64,000 nt of DNA, from the NCBI GenBank assembly GCA_046347195.1, contig JAXMGQ010000003.1, positions 102,898-166,897 on the forward strand, written 5' to 3'. The notes beneath the pieces are model-generated. The model did not search any database. It saw nothing but the letters and a program-made list of their open reading frames with translations, and was not told the DNA's origin. The position numbers and the translations under genes are program-made. Positions 50,928-60,066 of this stretch are shown piece after piece. Origin of the DNA: TMP-86 sp046347195 (GTDB lineage: Bacteria > Pseudomonadota > Gammaproteobacteria > Steroidobacterales > Steroidobacteraceae). Positions within the stretch are counted from its first letter, which is position 1. Each line of letters begins with the position of its first letter.

Positions 50928-51920
50928 ATGCGTCTTTATTCGCAGAAGGATGTCGACAAGAAGGCCTTGCAGGGTGCGCGTATCGCGGTGCTCGGCTACG
51001 GCAGCCAGGGACGCGCACATGCGCTGAACCTGCGCGACAGCGGGTTCGATGTCGTGGTCGGCGTACGCAAGGGCGAGAGCTGGAACAAGGCGCGCAAGGA
51101 CGGCCTCAAGGTCATGGAGCCCGCCAAGGCGGTCGAGGGCGCGAAGCTCATCGCCATGCTGGTGCCCGACCTCACCCAGAAGGCGCTGTACAAGGACGTC
51201 AGGTCGCTCATCCAGCCGGGCGCCACCTTGCTGTTCGCGCACGGCTTCAACATCCACTTCAAGCAGATCCGGCCCCGCAAGGATCTCGATGTGGTACTCA
51301 TCGCCCCCAAGGGCCCTGGCGATCTGGTCCGGCGGCAGTACCAACAGGGACGCGGCGTGCCCTGCCTGCTGGCGGTGTGGCAGAACGCCTCCGGCAAGGC
51401 CAAGGCGAAGGCTCTGGCCTACTCCCACGGCATCGGCGGCACCCGCGGCGGTGTGCTGGAGACCACCTTCGCGGAAGAAACCGAGACCGATCTGTTCGGC
51501 GAGCAGGCCGTGCTGTGCGGCGGTGCAACCGAGCTGGTGGTCAAGGGCTATGAGACCCTGGTCGAGGCGGGCTACCAGCCGGCCGTGGCGTACTACGAGT
51601 GCCTGCACGAGCTCAAGCTCATCGTCGACCTGCTACACGAGGGCGGCATCACCAAGATGCACCGCTTCATCAGCGAAACGGCGAAGTACGGTGACCTCAC
51701 CCGCGGCCCGCGTGTGGTGAACAAGGCCACCAAGAAGGAGATGCGCAAGATCTTGCGCGAAATCCAGGAGGGCAAGTTCGCCCGGCAGTGGATCTCGGAG
51801 AACAAGACCGGCCGTCGCAAGTACAACCGGCTGATGAAGGCGGACCTGAAGCATTCCATCGAAAAGGTGGGCGCGCAGCTTCGCGCCCGCATGCCCTGGC
51901 TCGAAGCCGGCCGAAGCTGA
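50928..51920 (+). CDS. ilvC: Ketol-acid reductoisomerase (class I)
   Basis: 330 residues; converts acetohydroxy acids to dihydroxy acids with NADPH. The cofactor motif is AVLGYGSQGRAHALNLRDSG, and the catalytic region includes VLIAPKGPGDLVRRQY and ETETDLFGEQAVLCGG. The short class I length (about 330 residues, one C-terminal domain) is clear. AGGAG (50915-50919) lies 8 bases before the ATG, so the start is secure. It leads an operon with leuCDB. Confidence 0.97.
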   Translation: MRLYSQKDVDKKALQGARIAVLGYGSQGRAHALNLRDSGFDVVVGVRKGESWNKARKDGLKVMEPAKAVEGAKLIAMLVPDLTQKALYKDVRSLIQPGATLLFAHGFNIHFKQIRPRKDLDVVLIAPKGPGDLVRRQYQQGRGVPCLLAVWQNASGKAKAKALAYSHGIGGTRGGVLETTFAEETETDLFGEQAVLCGGATELVVKGYETLVEAGYQPAVAYYECLHELKLIVDLLHEGGITKMHRFISETAKYGDLTRGPRVVNKATKKEMRKILREIQEGKFARQWISENKTGRRKYNRLMKADLKHSIEKVGAQLRARMPWLEAGRS

Positions 51921-51938
51921 CCCGAGGAGCGCAGACCC

Positions 51939-53339
51939 ATGGCGGCGCGTACCCTGTTCGAGAAGGTCTGGGCGGCGCACGAGGTGGTGCCGGAAACTCC
52001 GGACACCCCGGCGGTGCTCTACATCGACCTGCACCTGACCCACGAGGTCACGACGCCTCAAGCCTTCTCGGTGCTGCGCTCGCTCAAGCTCCCCGTCCGC
52101 CGGCCCGACCGGACGCTGGCGACGCTCGATCACTCCACGCCCACCCGCACCGAACAGGTGTTCGGCAACGTGCCCGTCGTGCTGGACGATGCCGCCAAGC
52201 AGGTGCAGACCATGGAGCGCAACTGCGCCGAATTCGGCATCGAGCTGTTCGGCATGCGCGATGCGCGCCGCGGCATCGTGCACATCATCGGCCCGGAGCT
52301 CGGCGCCTCCCAACCCGGCACCACCATCGTCTGCGGCGACAGCCACACCAGCACCCACGGCGCCTTCGGCGCGCTGGCCTTCGGCATCGGTTCCACCGAA
52401 GTGGGCCATGTCTTCGCCACGCAGTGCCTGCTGCAGCGCAAGCCCCGTACCTTCGCCGTGAACGTCAGCGGGCGGCTGCAGCCCGGTGTGACGGCCAAGG
52501 ATCTGGTGCTCGCCATCATCGGCCAGGTGGGCGTGGGCGGCGGCACCGGTCACGTCCTCGAGTTCCGCGGACCCTGCATCAGCGCGCTGTCCATGGACGA
52601 GCGGATGACCATCTGCAACATGTCCATCGAAGCCGGTGCGCGCGCCGGCATGGTCGCACCGGATGAGACCACCTTCGCCTACCTCGCGGGCCGCCCGCGG
52701 GCCCCGGCCGGTGCTGCCTGGGACGCCGCGCTCGCGCGCTGGCGCGGGCTCTCCACCGATCCGGGCGCACGCTTCGACAAGCAGGTGGACATCGACGCCG
52801 GCGCACTGGCGCCGATGATCACCTACGGCACGAACCCCGGCATGGTCCTGCCCATCAGCGGCAACATCCCGCGCCTCAGCGGCGATGCCGTATTCGACAA
52901 GGCGCTGGCGTACATGGGCTTTGCCGCCGGCGATGCCATGCTCGGCAAGCCCATCGACGTGGCCTTCATCGGCAGCTGCACCAACGGCCGGCTGGAAGAC
53001 CTGCAAGCCGCCGCCCGCGTGCTCAAGGGACGCCGAGTGGCCTCGGGCGTGCGCCTGCTCATCGTCCCGGGCTCCCAGCAGATCAAGCGCGACGCGGAAG
53101 CCGCCGGCCTTGCGAAGATCTTCACTGACGCTGGCGCCGAGTGGCGCGAGTCGGGCTGCTCGATGTGCCTGGGGATGAACGGCGACACGGTGGAGAAAGG
53201 CAAGTACTCGGTGAGCACCAGCAACCGCAATTTCGAGGGCCGGCAGGGTGTCGGCGCCCGTACCCTGCTCGCCAGTCCCTACACCGCCGCCGCCAGCGCC
53301 GTTGCCGGCCGGCTGTGCGATCCCCGGGAGATGCTCTGA
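51939..53339 (+). CDS. leuC: 3-isopropylmalate dehydratase large subunit
   Basis: 466-residue aconitase-family subunit; isomerises 2- to 3-isopropylmalate with LeuD. Iron-sulfur ligands are in IGSCTNGRLEDL and CSMCLGMNGD. Substrate motif CGDSHTSTHGAFGALAFGIGSTEVGHVFATQ is complete. Length is typical. Starts 18 bases after ilvC and overlaps the leuD start (ATGA). Confidence 0.97.
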   Translation: MAARTLFEKVWAAHEVVPETPDTPAVLYIDLHLTHEVTTPQAFSVLRSLKLPVRRPDRTLATLDHSTPTRTEQVFGNVPVVLDDAAKQVQTMERNCAEFGIELFGMRDARRGIVHIIGPELGASQPGTTIVCGDSHTSTHGAFGALAFGIGSTEVGHVFATQCLLQRKPRTFAVNVSGRLQPGVTAKDLVLAIIGQVGVGGGTGHVLEFRGPCISALSMDERMTICNMSIEAGARAGMVAPDETTFAYLAGRPRAPAGAAWDAALARWRGLSTDPGARFDKQVDIDAGALAPMITYGTNPGMVLPISGNIPRLSGDAVFDKALAYMGFAAGDAMLGKPIDVAFIGSCTNGRLEDLQAAARVLKGRRVASGVRLLIVPGSQQIKRDAEAAGLAKIFTDAGAEWRESGCSMCLGMNGDTVEKGKYSVSTSNRNFEGRQGVGARTLLASPYTAAASAVAGRLCDPREML

Positions 53340-53917
53340 TGCAGGCCGTGACTGCGATCCGCTCGCGCACCGTGGTGATGCCCTCGACCAACATCGACAC
53401 GGACCAGATCATCCCGGCGCGTTTCCTCACCGTCACCACCCGCGAGGGCCTGGGCAAGCAGCTCTTCGCCGACTGGCGCTATGACGCCGCCGGCAGGCCG
53501 CGCGCGGAGTTCATCCTGAACCGTCCCGAGTCCGCCGGCTGCACGGTGCTGGTGGCGGGCCGCAACTTCGGCTGCGGCTCCTCGCGCGAACACGCGCCCT
53601 GGGCGCTGCTGGACTACGGCTTCCGCGCGGTCATCTCCTCCGAGATCGCCGACATCTTCCGCAACAACTCGCTCAAGAACGGCCTGCTCCCGGTGGTGGT
53701 CGACGAAGCAACGCACAGCTGGCTGATCGAGCACCCGGGCGCGGAAGTGACCATCGATCTTGCCGCGAACAGCTTGCAGTTGCCCGACGGTCGCACGATC
53801 GGCTTCCGCCTGGAGCCCTTCGCGCGTTATTGCCTGCTCAACGGCGTGGACGAGATGGGCTTTCTGCGCGGCAAGCTGCCCGAGATCGAACGCTACGAAT
53901 CCGCGCGGGGCTGGTGA
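53339..53917 (+). CDS. leuD: 3-isopropylmalate dehydratase small subunit
   Basis: 192 residues, the swivel-domain partner of LeuC. The signature is STNIDTDQIIPARFL, with AGRNFGCGSSREHAPWAL (the mobile loop of the active site). The ATG overlaps the leuC stop (TGATG). Ends 2 bases before leuB. Confidence 0.96.
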   Translation: MQAVTAIRSRTVVMPSTNIDTDQIIPARFLTVTTREGLGKQLFADWRYDAAGRPRAEFILNRPESAGCTVLVAGRNFGCGSSREHAPWALLDYGFRAVISSEIADIFRNNSLKNGLLPVVVDEATHSWLIEHPGAEVTIDLAANSLQLPDGRTIGFRLEPFARYCLLNGVDEMGFLRGKLPEIERYESARGW

Positions 53918-53919
53918 TC

Positions 53920-54996
53920 ATGCGCGCCCGCATCGCAGTACTTCCCGGAGATGGCATCGGGCCCGAGGTCACGGCCGAGGCCGTGCGTGCACTGTCAGCC
54001 GTAGCCCGCCGCTTCGGCCACGAATTCCGGTTCGAGGAGGCGCTGCTCGGCGGCGCCGCCATCGACGCCACCGGCGAAGCCCTGCCCGCCGCCACGCTCG
54101 AGCTGTGCCGCTCGGCCGATGCCATCCTCATGGGCGCCGTCGGCGGCCCGAAGTGGTCGGCCCCCGATACGAAGGTGCGACCCGAGCTGGGCCTGCTGAC
54201 GCTGCGAAAGGAACTCGGGTTGTTCGCCAACCTGCGCCCCGTGGTGCCGCACCCGGCGGTGCTCGATGCCTCGCCCATCAAGTCCGAGCTGCTGCAGGGC
54301 GTGGACATCATGGTCGTGCGCGAACTGACCGGCGGCATCTACTTCGGCGACAAGCAGCGCACCGCCACCGAAGCCGTGGACGTGTGCCGCTACAGCGTGA
54401 CGGAGATCGAGCGCGTCGTTCGGCTGGCGGCGCGCCTGGCCGGCGAACGTCGCGGCAAGCTGACCTCGGTGGACAAGGCCAACGTGCTCGAGACCTCGCG
54501 GCTGTGGCGCTCGGTGGTGGATCGGCTTCGCCGAGCGAGTTTCCGAAGCTGCGTTACGAGCACGTGCTGGTGGATGCCGCGGCCATGCACCTGATCCGCA
54601 AGCCCGCCGACTTCGACGTCATCGTCACCGAGAACATGTTCGGCGACATCCTCACCGACGAGGCCTCCATGCTCGCAGGTTCCTGGGCCTTCTGCTCTCG
54701 GCCTCGCTGGGCGAGCGTCCTCGCGGCGGGCTGTACGAGCCCATCCATGGCTCGGCGCCCGACATCGCCGGCAAGGGCATCGCGAATCCATACGCCACGA
54801 TCCTCAGCGCGGCGATGCTGCTGAAGCTCTCGCTGGGCCTTCTGGCTGAGGCCGCCGCGCTGGAGAACGCCGTGTCCGCCGCGATCAACTCGGGCGTGCG
54901 CCCCGCGGACATCGCGCGGCGAGGCTCGCCCGCCGCGGGGGCACGCGCGCCGCCGGAGATGCAGTGATCGCCGCGCTGGAATCCGCCGCGCGCTGA
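53920..54996 (+). pseudogene. leuB: 3-isopropylmalate dehydrogenase, three apparent frameshifts
   Basis: Oxidises 3-isopropylmalate with NAD in leucine synthesis. N-terminal IAVLPGDGIGPEVTAEAV, GPKWSAPDTKVRPE, and REL.GGIYFG are normal. Frame breaks occur near 54524 (before SPSEFPKLRYEHVLVDAAAMHL), at 54682 (before LGLLLSASLGERPRGGLYEP) and at the G-run 54937-54941 (before TRAAGDAVIAALESAAR). Each is fixed by one added base, giving a full protein of about 358 residues ending at the TGA 54994-54996. Intact leuCD and ilvC alongside argue for a working gene and a sequence error. Confidence 0.85.
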
Positions 54997-55017
54997 GGTC
55001 GAGGCGGTCCTCCGGCC

Positions 55018-56196
55018 TCAGGCGCGGGCGGCGCGCTCGAGCGCGGCGCCGAGATCGGCCTGCAGGTCCTCCGCCGCTTCGATTCCCACGGACACCCTGA
55101 GCAGCCCCGGCTGGATGCCGGCCCGCGCCTGCGCCTCGGGCTCCATGGCCGCATGGGTCATGCTGCCGGGGTGCGCGACCAGGCTCTCCACCCCGCCCAG
55201 CGACTCGGCCAGCGTGAACAGCGACAGCCCATGCAGGAACGCCTGCACGGCCTTCTCGCCGCCGGCGAGCTCGAAGCTCAGCATGGCGCCGAAGCCGCTC
55301 TGCTGCGCCTTCGCGATGGCATGACCGGGATGGTCGGGCAGCCCCGGCCAGTACACCCGCCGGACTCCCCGGTGCGCGCTCAGCGTCCGCACCACCGCCG
55401 CGGCATTCTCGCCGTGCACGCGCATGCGCGCATGCAGGCTCCTCACGCCGCGCAGCGTGAGGAAACTGTCGAACGGCGAGCCCGTCACGCCCAGCGCATT
55501 GGCCCACCAGCTGTAGGACTTGAGCTGCTCGGCGTCCCGGCAGACCAGCGCCCCGCCCACCACGTCGCTGTGGCCATTGAGGTACTTGGTCGTCGAGTGC
55601 ATGACGAGGTCGGCTCCCAGCGCCAGCGGCTGCTGCCACACCGGTGAGAGGAAGGTGTTGTCCGCCACCACCATCGCACCCACGGCGTGCGCTGCCTGTG
55701 ACAGCGCGCGGATGTCGACGATGCGCAGCAGCGGATTGCTCGGCGTCTCGATCCACACGAGGTCTGGCTCCAGCGCAAGCGCAGTCGACAATGCCGCCGG
55801 ATCGTTCTGGTCGACGAAGTCGACGGCGAGGTTGCCCTGGCGTGCATAGGCCGACAGCAGTCGGAACGTGCCGCCATAGCAGTCGTGCGGTGCCAGCACC
55901 CGCGCTCCGCTGGGCAGCGCTGCGAGCACCAGCGTGATGGCCGCAAGGCCCGTGCAGGTGATGACCGAGCCGACACCGCCCTCGAGCTCGGCGAGCGCGC
56001 CGCCGAGCTGGTCACGCGTGGGGTTTCCCGAGCGCGTGTAGTCGTACTGGCTGCGCGGCTTGCGGTAGCCGTCGAAGGCGAAATTGCTGCTGAGGTAGAT
56101 GGGTGGGACGACCGCGCCGAACTGCTGGTCGGTTTCGAGCCCGGCACGCACCGCGCGGGTGGCGGCGGAAACCCGGGGTTTTCGGGGAGCGCTCAC
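55018..56196 (-). CDS. metB: Cystathionine gamma-synthase (MetB-type PLP enzyme)
   Basis: 392-residue Cys/Met-metabolism PLP enzyme joining activated homoserine and cysteine to cystathionine. TCTGLAAITLVL, PHDCYGGTFRLL, VWIETPSNPLLRIVDI, VVADNTFLSPVWQQPLALGADLVMHSTTKYLNGHSDVVGGAL (Schiff-base Lys) and ESLGGVESLVAHPGSMTH are all canonical. It starts with GTG at 56196, overlapping the metX stop (GTGA). O-acylhomoserine sulfhydrylase cannot be fully excluded. Controlled with metX by the upstream SAM riboswitch. Confidence 0.92.
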   Translation of the reverse strand: MSAPRKPRVSAATRAVRAGLETDQQFGAVVPPIYLSSNFAFDGYRKPRSQYDYTRSGNPTRDQLGGALAELEGGVGSVITCTGLAAITLVLAALPSGARVLAPHDCYGGTFRLLSAYARQGNLAVDFVDQNDPAALSTALALEPDLVWIETPSNPLLRIVDIRALSQAAHAVGAMVVADNTFLSPVWQQPLALGADLVMHSTTKYLNGHSDVVGGALVCRDAEQLKSYSWWANALGVTGSPFDSFLTLRGVRSLHARMRVHGENAAAVVRTLSAHRGVRRVYWPGLPDHPGHAIAKAQQSGFGAMLSFELAGGEKAVQAFLHGLSLFTLAESLGGVESLVAHPGSMTHAAMEPEAQARAGIQPGLLRVSVGIEAAEDLQADLGAALERAARA

Positions 56197-57218
56197 GGGG
56201 AGATGTCCTCCAGGACCTTGCCGATGATGGGATTGATGACCGCGCCCTCCTTCAGGAAGGCATCGTGGCCGTACAGCGAGCTCAGTTCCACCCACTGGGT
56301 CACGCCGGCCAGCCGCTGCGACAGCGCACGCATGTCCTCGATGGGCACGAGCTGGTCCTCGCGCACCGCGATCAGCGTGGCGGGGACGCGGATCCCGGCC
56401 GGATCCACCTCGTGCAGGTCGATGGACTCGCTCAGCGCGAGGAAGGACTCGGGCCGGTAGTTCTGCGCATAGTGATCACCACGCGCGAACAGGTAATCCT
56501 CCACCGGGAACCAGAATCGGCCGCCCTCGCGGCGCGGAGGCCCCGAGAAGCGCTGCGCGAACTCGGCGCGGCTGCGGTAGGTGGTCATGGCGAGCGCGCG
56601 CGCGATGCGAAGGCCCGCAGGGCCATCGCCCCGCGCCAGCGCCTCGCGAACCACCTGCCGCTGCACGCAGCGCCAGGCGGTGGACAGAGGGCTTGCGCAG
56701 TGCGCCGCGCTGAACACGACGATGCGGCGCACCTGGCGCGGATGGCGCTGGGCGAACACCAGCGCGACCATGCCCCCATAGGAGGAACCGACGATGGCGT
56801 GCAAGGGCTCGATGCCGAGATGGTCGACCACGCGCGCCAGGGCATCGGCCTGGTCGGCGGGGCTCACCGCCGGGAAGGGACGCCCCGGGGCCGGACTCGT
56901 GCTGTCGCCGCTGCCGCCGAGAAAGTCGATGCCCAGCACGGCGTAACGGCCGGTGTCCACGCCCGCCCCAGGCGCGACGATCTCCTTCCACCAGCCGCGC
57001 GGGGAGCAGGCCGACACGAAGCGATGCGAGGAGATGCCGCCGAGCACCGCGACCACCGGCGCCCCGGTGGGTCCGACCAGCCGGTACGCGAGCTTTGCAC
57101 CGGGCAGCACATCGCCCAGGTTCAGGCGCAGGTCGCCGAGCGCGAGGACGCCCTCGCTCAGCGGCTGCTCGGGGGGAAGGGTTTCAGGCGTGGACAAGGG
57201 ATCTGGCACCTTCTGCAA
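56193..57218 (-). CDS. metX: Homoserine O-acyltransferase MetX
   Basis: 341-residue alpha/beta-hydrolase; activates homoserine with acetyl- or succinyl-CoA, the first committed methionine step. The nucleophile is in IVGSSYGGMVALVFA, oxyanion region VLGGISSHR, and the catalytic Asp and His follow in AVREDQLVPIEDM and YGHDAFLKE. The first codon is TTG at 57218; GTG at 57209 is an alternative. No strong SD is visible. Whether the donor is succinyl- or acetyl-CoA is not determined from the sequence. Confidence 0.93.
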   Translation of the reverse strand: MQKVPDPLSTPETLPPEQPLSEGVLALGDLRLNLGDVLPGAKLAYRLVGPTGAPVVAVLGGISSHRFVSACSPRGWWKEIVAPGAGVDTGRYAVLGIDFLGGSGDSTSPAPGRPFPAVSPADQADALARVVDHLGIEPLHAIVGSSYGGMVALVFAQRHPRQVRRIVVFSAAHCASPLSTAWRCVQRQVVREALARGDGPAGLRIARALAMTTYRSRAEFAQRFSGPPRREGGRFWFPVEDYLFARGDHYAQNYRPESFLALSESIDLHEVDPAGIRVPATLIAVREDQLVPIEDMRALSQRLAGVTQWVELSSLYGHDAFLKEGAVINPIIGKVLEDISP

Positions 57219-57297
57219 GCCCGGAGGTCACGTTCACCCCTGGGAGGCATGCGGTCTGCGAAGATGCGCCAGGGGATGCCCCCCTCAGACCTCACGT

Positions 57298-57411
57298 CCC
57301 ATCTACCGGCAGGGTCGCTGCCGCAGGAGTTGGCACCGTGCCTCACCCCGGGTAGGAGGTCGGCGGTTGCCCCGGCGTCCAAGGGCCTTTCCCTCAGCCG
57401 GTCTAGATGGG
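57298..57411 (-). promoter_or_regulatory. SAM-I riboswitch (S-box) aptamer in the metX leader
   Basis: Read on the minus strand, the outer helix P1 is CCCATCTA paired with TAGATGGG (57298-57305). Inside are the conserved S-box elements GAGGGA..GGCCC, the GGGCAACC segment and GGTGCCAACTCCTGC, in the correct order and spacing for SAM-I. It lies about 80 bases before metX. Downstream, CCAGGGG (57269-57275) can pair with CCCCTGG (57237-57243), while GGTCTG (57253-57258) can pair with CAGACC (57286-57291); these exclude each other and probably form the switch. Binding SAM would lower metX-metB expression. Confidence 0.88.
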
Positions 57412-57462
57412 CGCGGCGGATTCTAGAGTCGCCCCCCGGCCACGTCAAGCTCCGGGCCGCGC

Positions 57463-57508
57463 TTGCGCAGGCTCGCACAATGCATTAATGTACTAATGCG
57501 TTAATACA
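57463..57508 (+). promoter_or_regulatory. his promoter with TrpR-type operator palindrome
   Basis: TTGCGC (57463-57468), a 17-base gap and TAATGT (57486-57491) form a plausible sigma-70 promoter. Overlapping the -10 is TGTACTAATGCGTTAATACA (57489-57508), an inverted repeat matching at 8 of 10 positions in each half. It resembles the trp-operator pattern (GTACTA...). It sits 12 bases before the TrpR-family hisR gene, so HisR autoregulation and control of the his operon is likely (inference). Confidence 0.6.
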
Positions 57509-57519
57509 CTGATCGAGCC

Positions 57520-57837
57520 GTGAAGACCAACCGCCCCATCACCCCCCGCCAGGAGCAGCTCCACGAGCGCGCGTTGTGCAACGCCGTGCTGTCGCTGCGC
57601 AGCGTCGAGGAATGCCGCAGCTTCTTCCGCGACCTGTGCACGCCGGCGGAACTGCAGGCCATGGCGGACCGCTGGGCGGTGGTCGAGCTGCTCGAGCGCG
57701 GCCTGCCCTATCGCGAGATCCACCGCCAGACCGGCGTCAGCGTGACCACCATCGGCCGGGTCGCGCGCTATCTCACCTCCGGGAGCGGTGGCTACCGCGT
57801 GGTGATGGCGCGGCTCACCGACACGCGCGGCACCTGA
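57520..57837 (+). CDS. hisR: TrpR-like (YerC/YecD family) regulator, HisR-type
   Basis: 105 residues of the TrpR/YerC fold: SLRSVEECRSFFRDLCTPAELQAMADRWAVVELLERGLPYREIHRQTGVSVTTIGRVARYL. The second part is a helix-turn-helix (EIHRQTGVSVTTIGRVARYL). Position at the head of the his operon, as in Xanthomonadales, makes it the likely histidine regulator. Start GTG 57520 lies just after the operator palindrome. Name by context. Confidence 0.85.
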   Translation: MKTNRPITPRQEQLHERALCNAVLSLRSVEECRSFFRDLCTPAELQAMADRWAVVELLERGLPYREIHRQTGVSVTTIGRVARYLTSGSGGYRVVMARLTDTRGT

Positions 57838-57870
57838 AGCGCGTCGATCCCCCTTCCAGGACCCGGGCCC

Positions 57871-58764
57871 ATGAACGAACGACTCAAGATCGCCATCCAG
57901 AAGAGCGGCCGGCTCACCGAGCACTCGCTCGAACTGCTGAGCCAGTGCGGGCTGAAGTACAGCCGCGGCAAGGATCAGCTCATGTGCTACGGCGAGAACA
58001 TGCCGCTCGACCTGCTGTTCGTGCGGGACGATGACATCCCCGACCTCGTGCAGGAGGACGTCTGCGACCTGGGGCTGGTCGGCCTCAACGTCATCGAAGA
58101 GAAGCGCCTGGCCTTCGGCGCGAGGGGCGTGTCGCCGCTGTTCGAGCAGGTGCAGCTGCTGGATTTCGGCCGCTGCCGGCTGGGCATCGCCGTCCCGGAC
58201 GGCTTTGCCTGGCAGGGTCCTGGCTCGCTCGAGGGACGGCGCATCGCGACGACCTACCCCAACATCCTCAACCGCTGGCTCGCCGAACGCGGCGTGAAGG
58301 CCGAGGTGGTGGTGCTGTCCGGCGCGGTGGAGATCGCGCCACGGCTGGGCCGCGCCGATGTCATCTGCGACCTCATCTCCACGGGCTCGACGCTGGCCGC
58401 GAATCACCTGCGCGAGGTCGAAACCGTCATGCAGAGCCAGGCCGTGCTGATCCGCACTCCGGTGCCCATCCCTGCGGAGAAGCAGGAATGGGCCCGGCGA
58501 CTGTTGATGCGCATCGACGGGGTCGAGCAGGTCAAGGGCAGCAAGTACATCATGCTGCACGTGCCACGCGCCGCGCTGCCGCAGGTGGCGCGGCTCCTGC
58601 CCGGGAGCGAGGCGCCCACGGTGATCCCGCTGGAAGGCCGCGGCGATCGTGTCGCCGTGCACGCGGTGTGCCGCGAGAACGTGTTCTGGGAAACGCTCGA
58701 GCAGCTCAAGGCCGTGGGCGCAAGCTCAGTGCTCGTGCTCCCCGTCGAGAAGATGCTGGCCTGA
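57871..58764 (+). CDS. hisG: ATP phosphoribosyltransferase (long form)
   Basis: 297 residues; joins ATP and PRPP in the first histidine step. RLKIAIQKSGRL, RVLFVRDDDI-type FVRDDDIPDLV, and PRLGRADVICDLISTGSTLAANHLREVE (PRPP loop) are present. The C-terminal 75 residues form the ACT-like allosteric domain that binds histidine (long form, no HisZ needed). It starts 33 bases after hisR. Confidence 0.96.
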   Translation: MNERLKIAIQKSGRLTEHSLELLSQCGLKYSRGKDQLMCYGENMPLDLLFVRDDDIPDLVQEDVCDLGLVGLNVIEEKRLAFGARGVSPLFEQVQLLDFGRCRLGIAVPDGFAWQGPGSLEGRRIATTYPNILNRWLAERGVKAEVVVLSGAVEIAPRLGRADVICDLISTGSTLAANHLREVETVMQSQAVLIRTPVPIPAEKQEWARRLLMRIDGVEQVKGSKYIMLHVPRAALPQVARLLPGSEAPTVIPLEGRGDRVAVHAVCRENVFWETLEQLKAVGASSVLVLPVEKMLA

Positions 58765-58767
58765 TCC

Positions 58768-60066
58768 ATGCGCATCATCGACTGGAACGCCGCGGACGAT
58801 GCCGGGCGCCGCGAAGCCCTGGCCCGTCCGGCGCAGCAGGACGAGGAGGGCCTGTTCGCGAAGGTGCGGCAGGTGCTCGACGCCGTGCGCCAGCGGGGGG
58901 ATGAGGCGGTACGCGAATTCACCCGCCGGTTCGATGGCATCGACCTCGAACGCTGCGAGGTGGACGAGGAAGAGATCGAGGCCGCGGGTCGCGCGCTCGG
59001 GGCCGGCCCGCAGGCCGCCATCGAACAGGCCATCGCCAATGTGCGCGCTTTCCACCAAGCCCAGGGCAGTGCGCCGATCCGCATCGAAACCCAGCCGGGC
59101 GTGGTGTGCGAACGCATCGTCAGGCCGCTCGAGGCGGTGGGGCTCTATGTCCCTGCCGGCAAGGCTCCCCTGCCCTCCACTGCCATCATGCTCACGGTGC
59201 CGGCCATGCTGGCCGGCTGCGGGCAGCGGGTGCTGTGCACCCCGCCCGATCGCAGCGGGCGCGCCGACCCCGCGGTGCTGGTCGCGGCGCGCAAGGCCGG
59301 CGCCACCCGGATCTTCAAGATCGGTGGCGCGCAGGCCGTGGCGGCTCTGGCCTTCGGCACCCGAAGCGTTCCTCGCTGCGACAAGATCTTCGGACCGGGC
59401 AATGCCTGGGTCACGGCGGCGAAGCTCCTCGCGGCGCAGCGCGCTGACGGCGCCGCCTTCGATCTGCCGGCCGGACCCTCGGAGGTGCTGGTCGTGGCCG
59501 ACGCCGATGCGCGGCCCGCCTTCGTCGCCGCCGACCTGCTGGCGCAGGCGGAGCACAGCATCGATGCGCAGGCACTGCTGGTCACCGACAGCGGCGCCCT
59601 GGCCGCCGCCGTGGCGGACGAGGTGACCGCGCAGTGCGCGGCGCTGTCGCGCCGCGAGGTGCTCAGCGAATCGCTGCAGCACCTGCGCCTCATCGTCGCA
59701 CCGGACCTCGCCACCGCCTTCGACATCGTCAACCGCCACGCTCCCGAGCACCTCATCCTGCAGGTGCGCGACGCACGGGCCTGGCTGCCGCGCGTGCAGC
59801 ACGCCGGCGCCATCTTCCTGGGACCCTGGTCGCCCGAATCGGTGGGCGACTACTGCAGCGGCCCGAACCACACCTTGCCCACCCATGGCCAGGCCCGCGC
59901 CTACAGCGGCCTTGGCCTGGAGGATTTCCAGAAGCGCATCACCGTGCAGGAACTCACCGCGGCCGGACTGCGCGCGCTGGCGCCCACCACCACGACGCTC
60001 GCCGCGCTCGAAGGACTGGATGCCCATGCGCAGGCCGTCACGCGCCGGCTGCAGGCCCTTCCATGA
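58768..60066 (+). CDS. hisD: Histidinol dehydrogenase
   Basis: 432 residues; two-step NAD oxidation of histidinol to histidine. YVPAGKAPLPS, the family motif FGPGNAWVTAAKLLAA and DLPAGPSEVLVVADADA are visible, with zinc-linked AEHSIDAQ and the proton-relay His in NRHAPEHLIL, then GPNHTLPTHGQARAYSGL. Length normal. Starts 3 bases after hisG and overlaps hisC by 4 bases. Confidence 0.97.
   Translation: MRIIDWNAADDAGRREALARPAQQDEEGLFAKVRQVLDAVRQRGDEAVREFTRRFDGIDLERCEVDEEEIEAAGRALGAGPQAAIEQAIANVRAFHQAQGSAPIRIETQPGVVCERIVRPLEAVGLYVPAGKAPLPSTAIMLTVPAMLAGCGQRVLCTPPDRSGRADPAVLVAARKAGATRIFKIGGAQAVAALAFGTRSVPRCDKIFGPGNAWVTAAKLLAAQRADGAAFDLPAGPSEVLVVADADARPAFVAADLLAQAEHSIDAQALLVTDSGALAAAVADEVTAQCAALSRREVLSESLQHLRLIVAPDLATAFDIVNRHAPEHLILQVRDARAWLPRVQHAGAIFLGPWSPESVGDYCSGPNHTLPTHGQARAYSGLGLEDFQKRITVQELTAAGLRALAPTTTTLAALEGLDAHAQAVTRRLQALP

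Noticed and set aside
53920..54996. leuB as a true pseudogene
   Set aside because: All breaks are one base in short runs, full motifs survive on both sides and the rest of the operon is intact.
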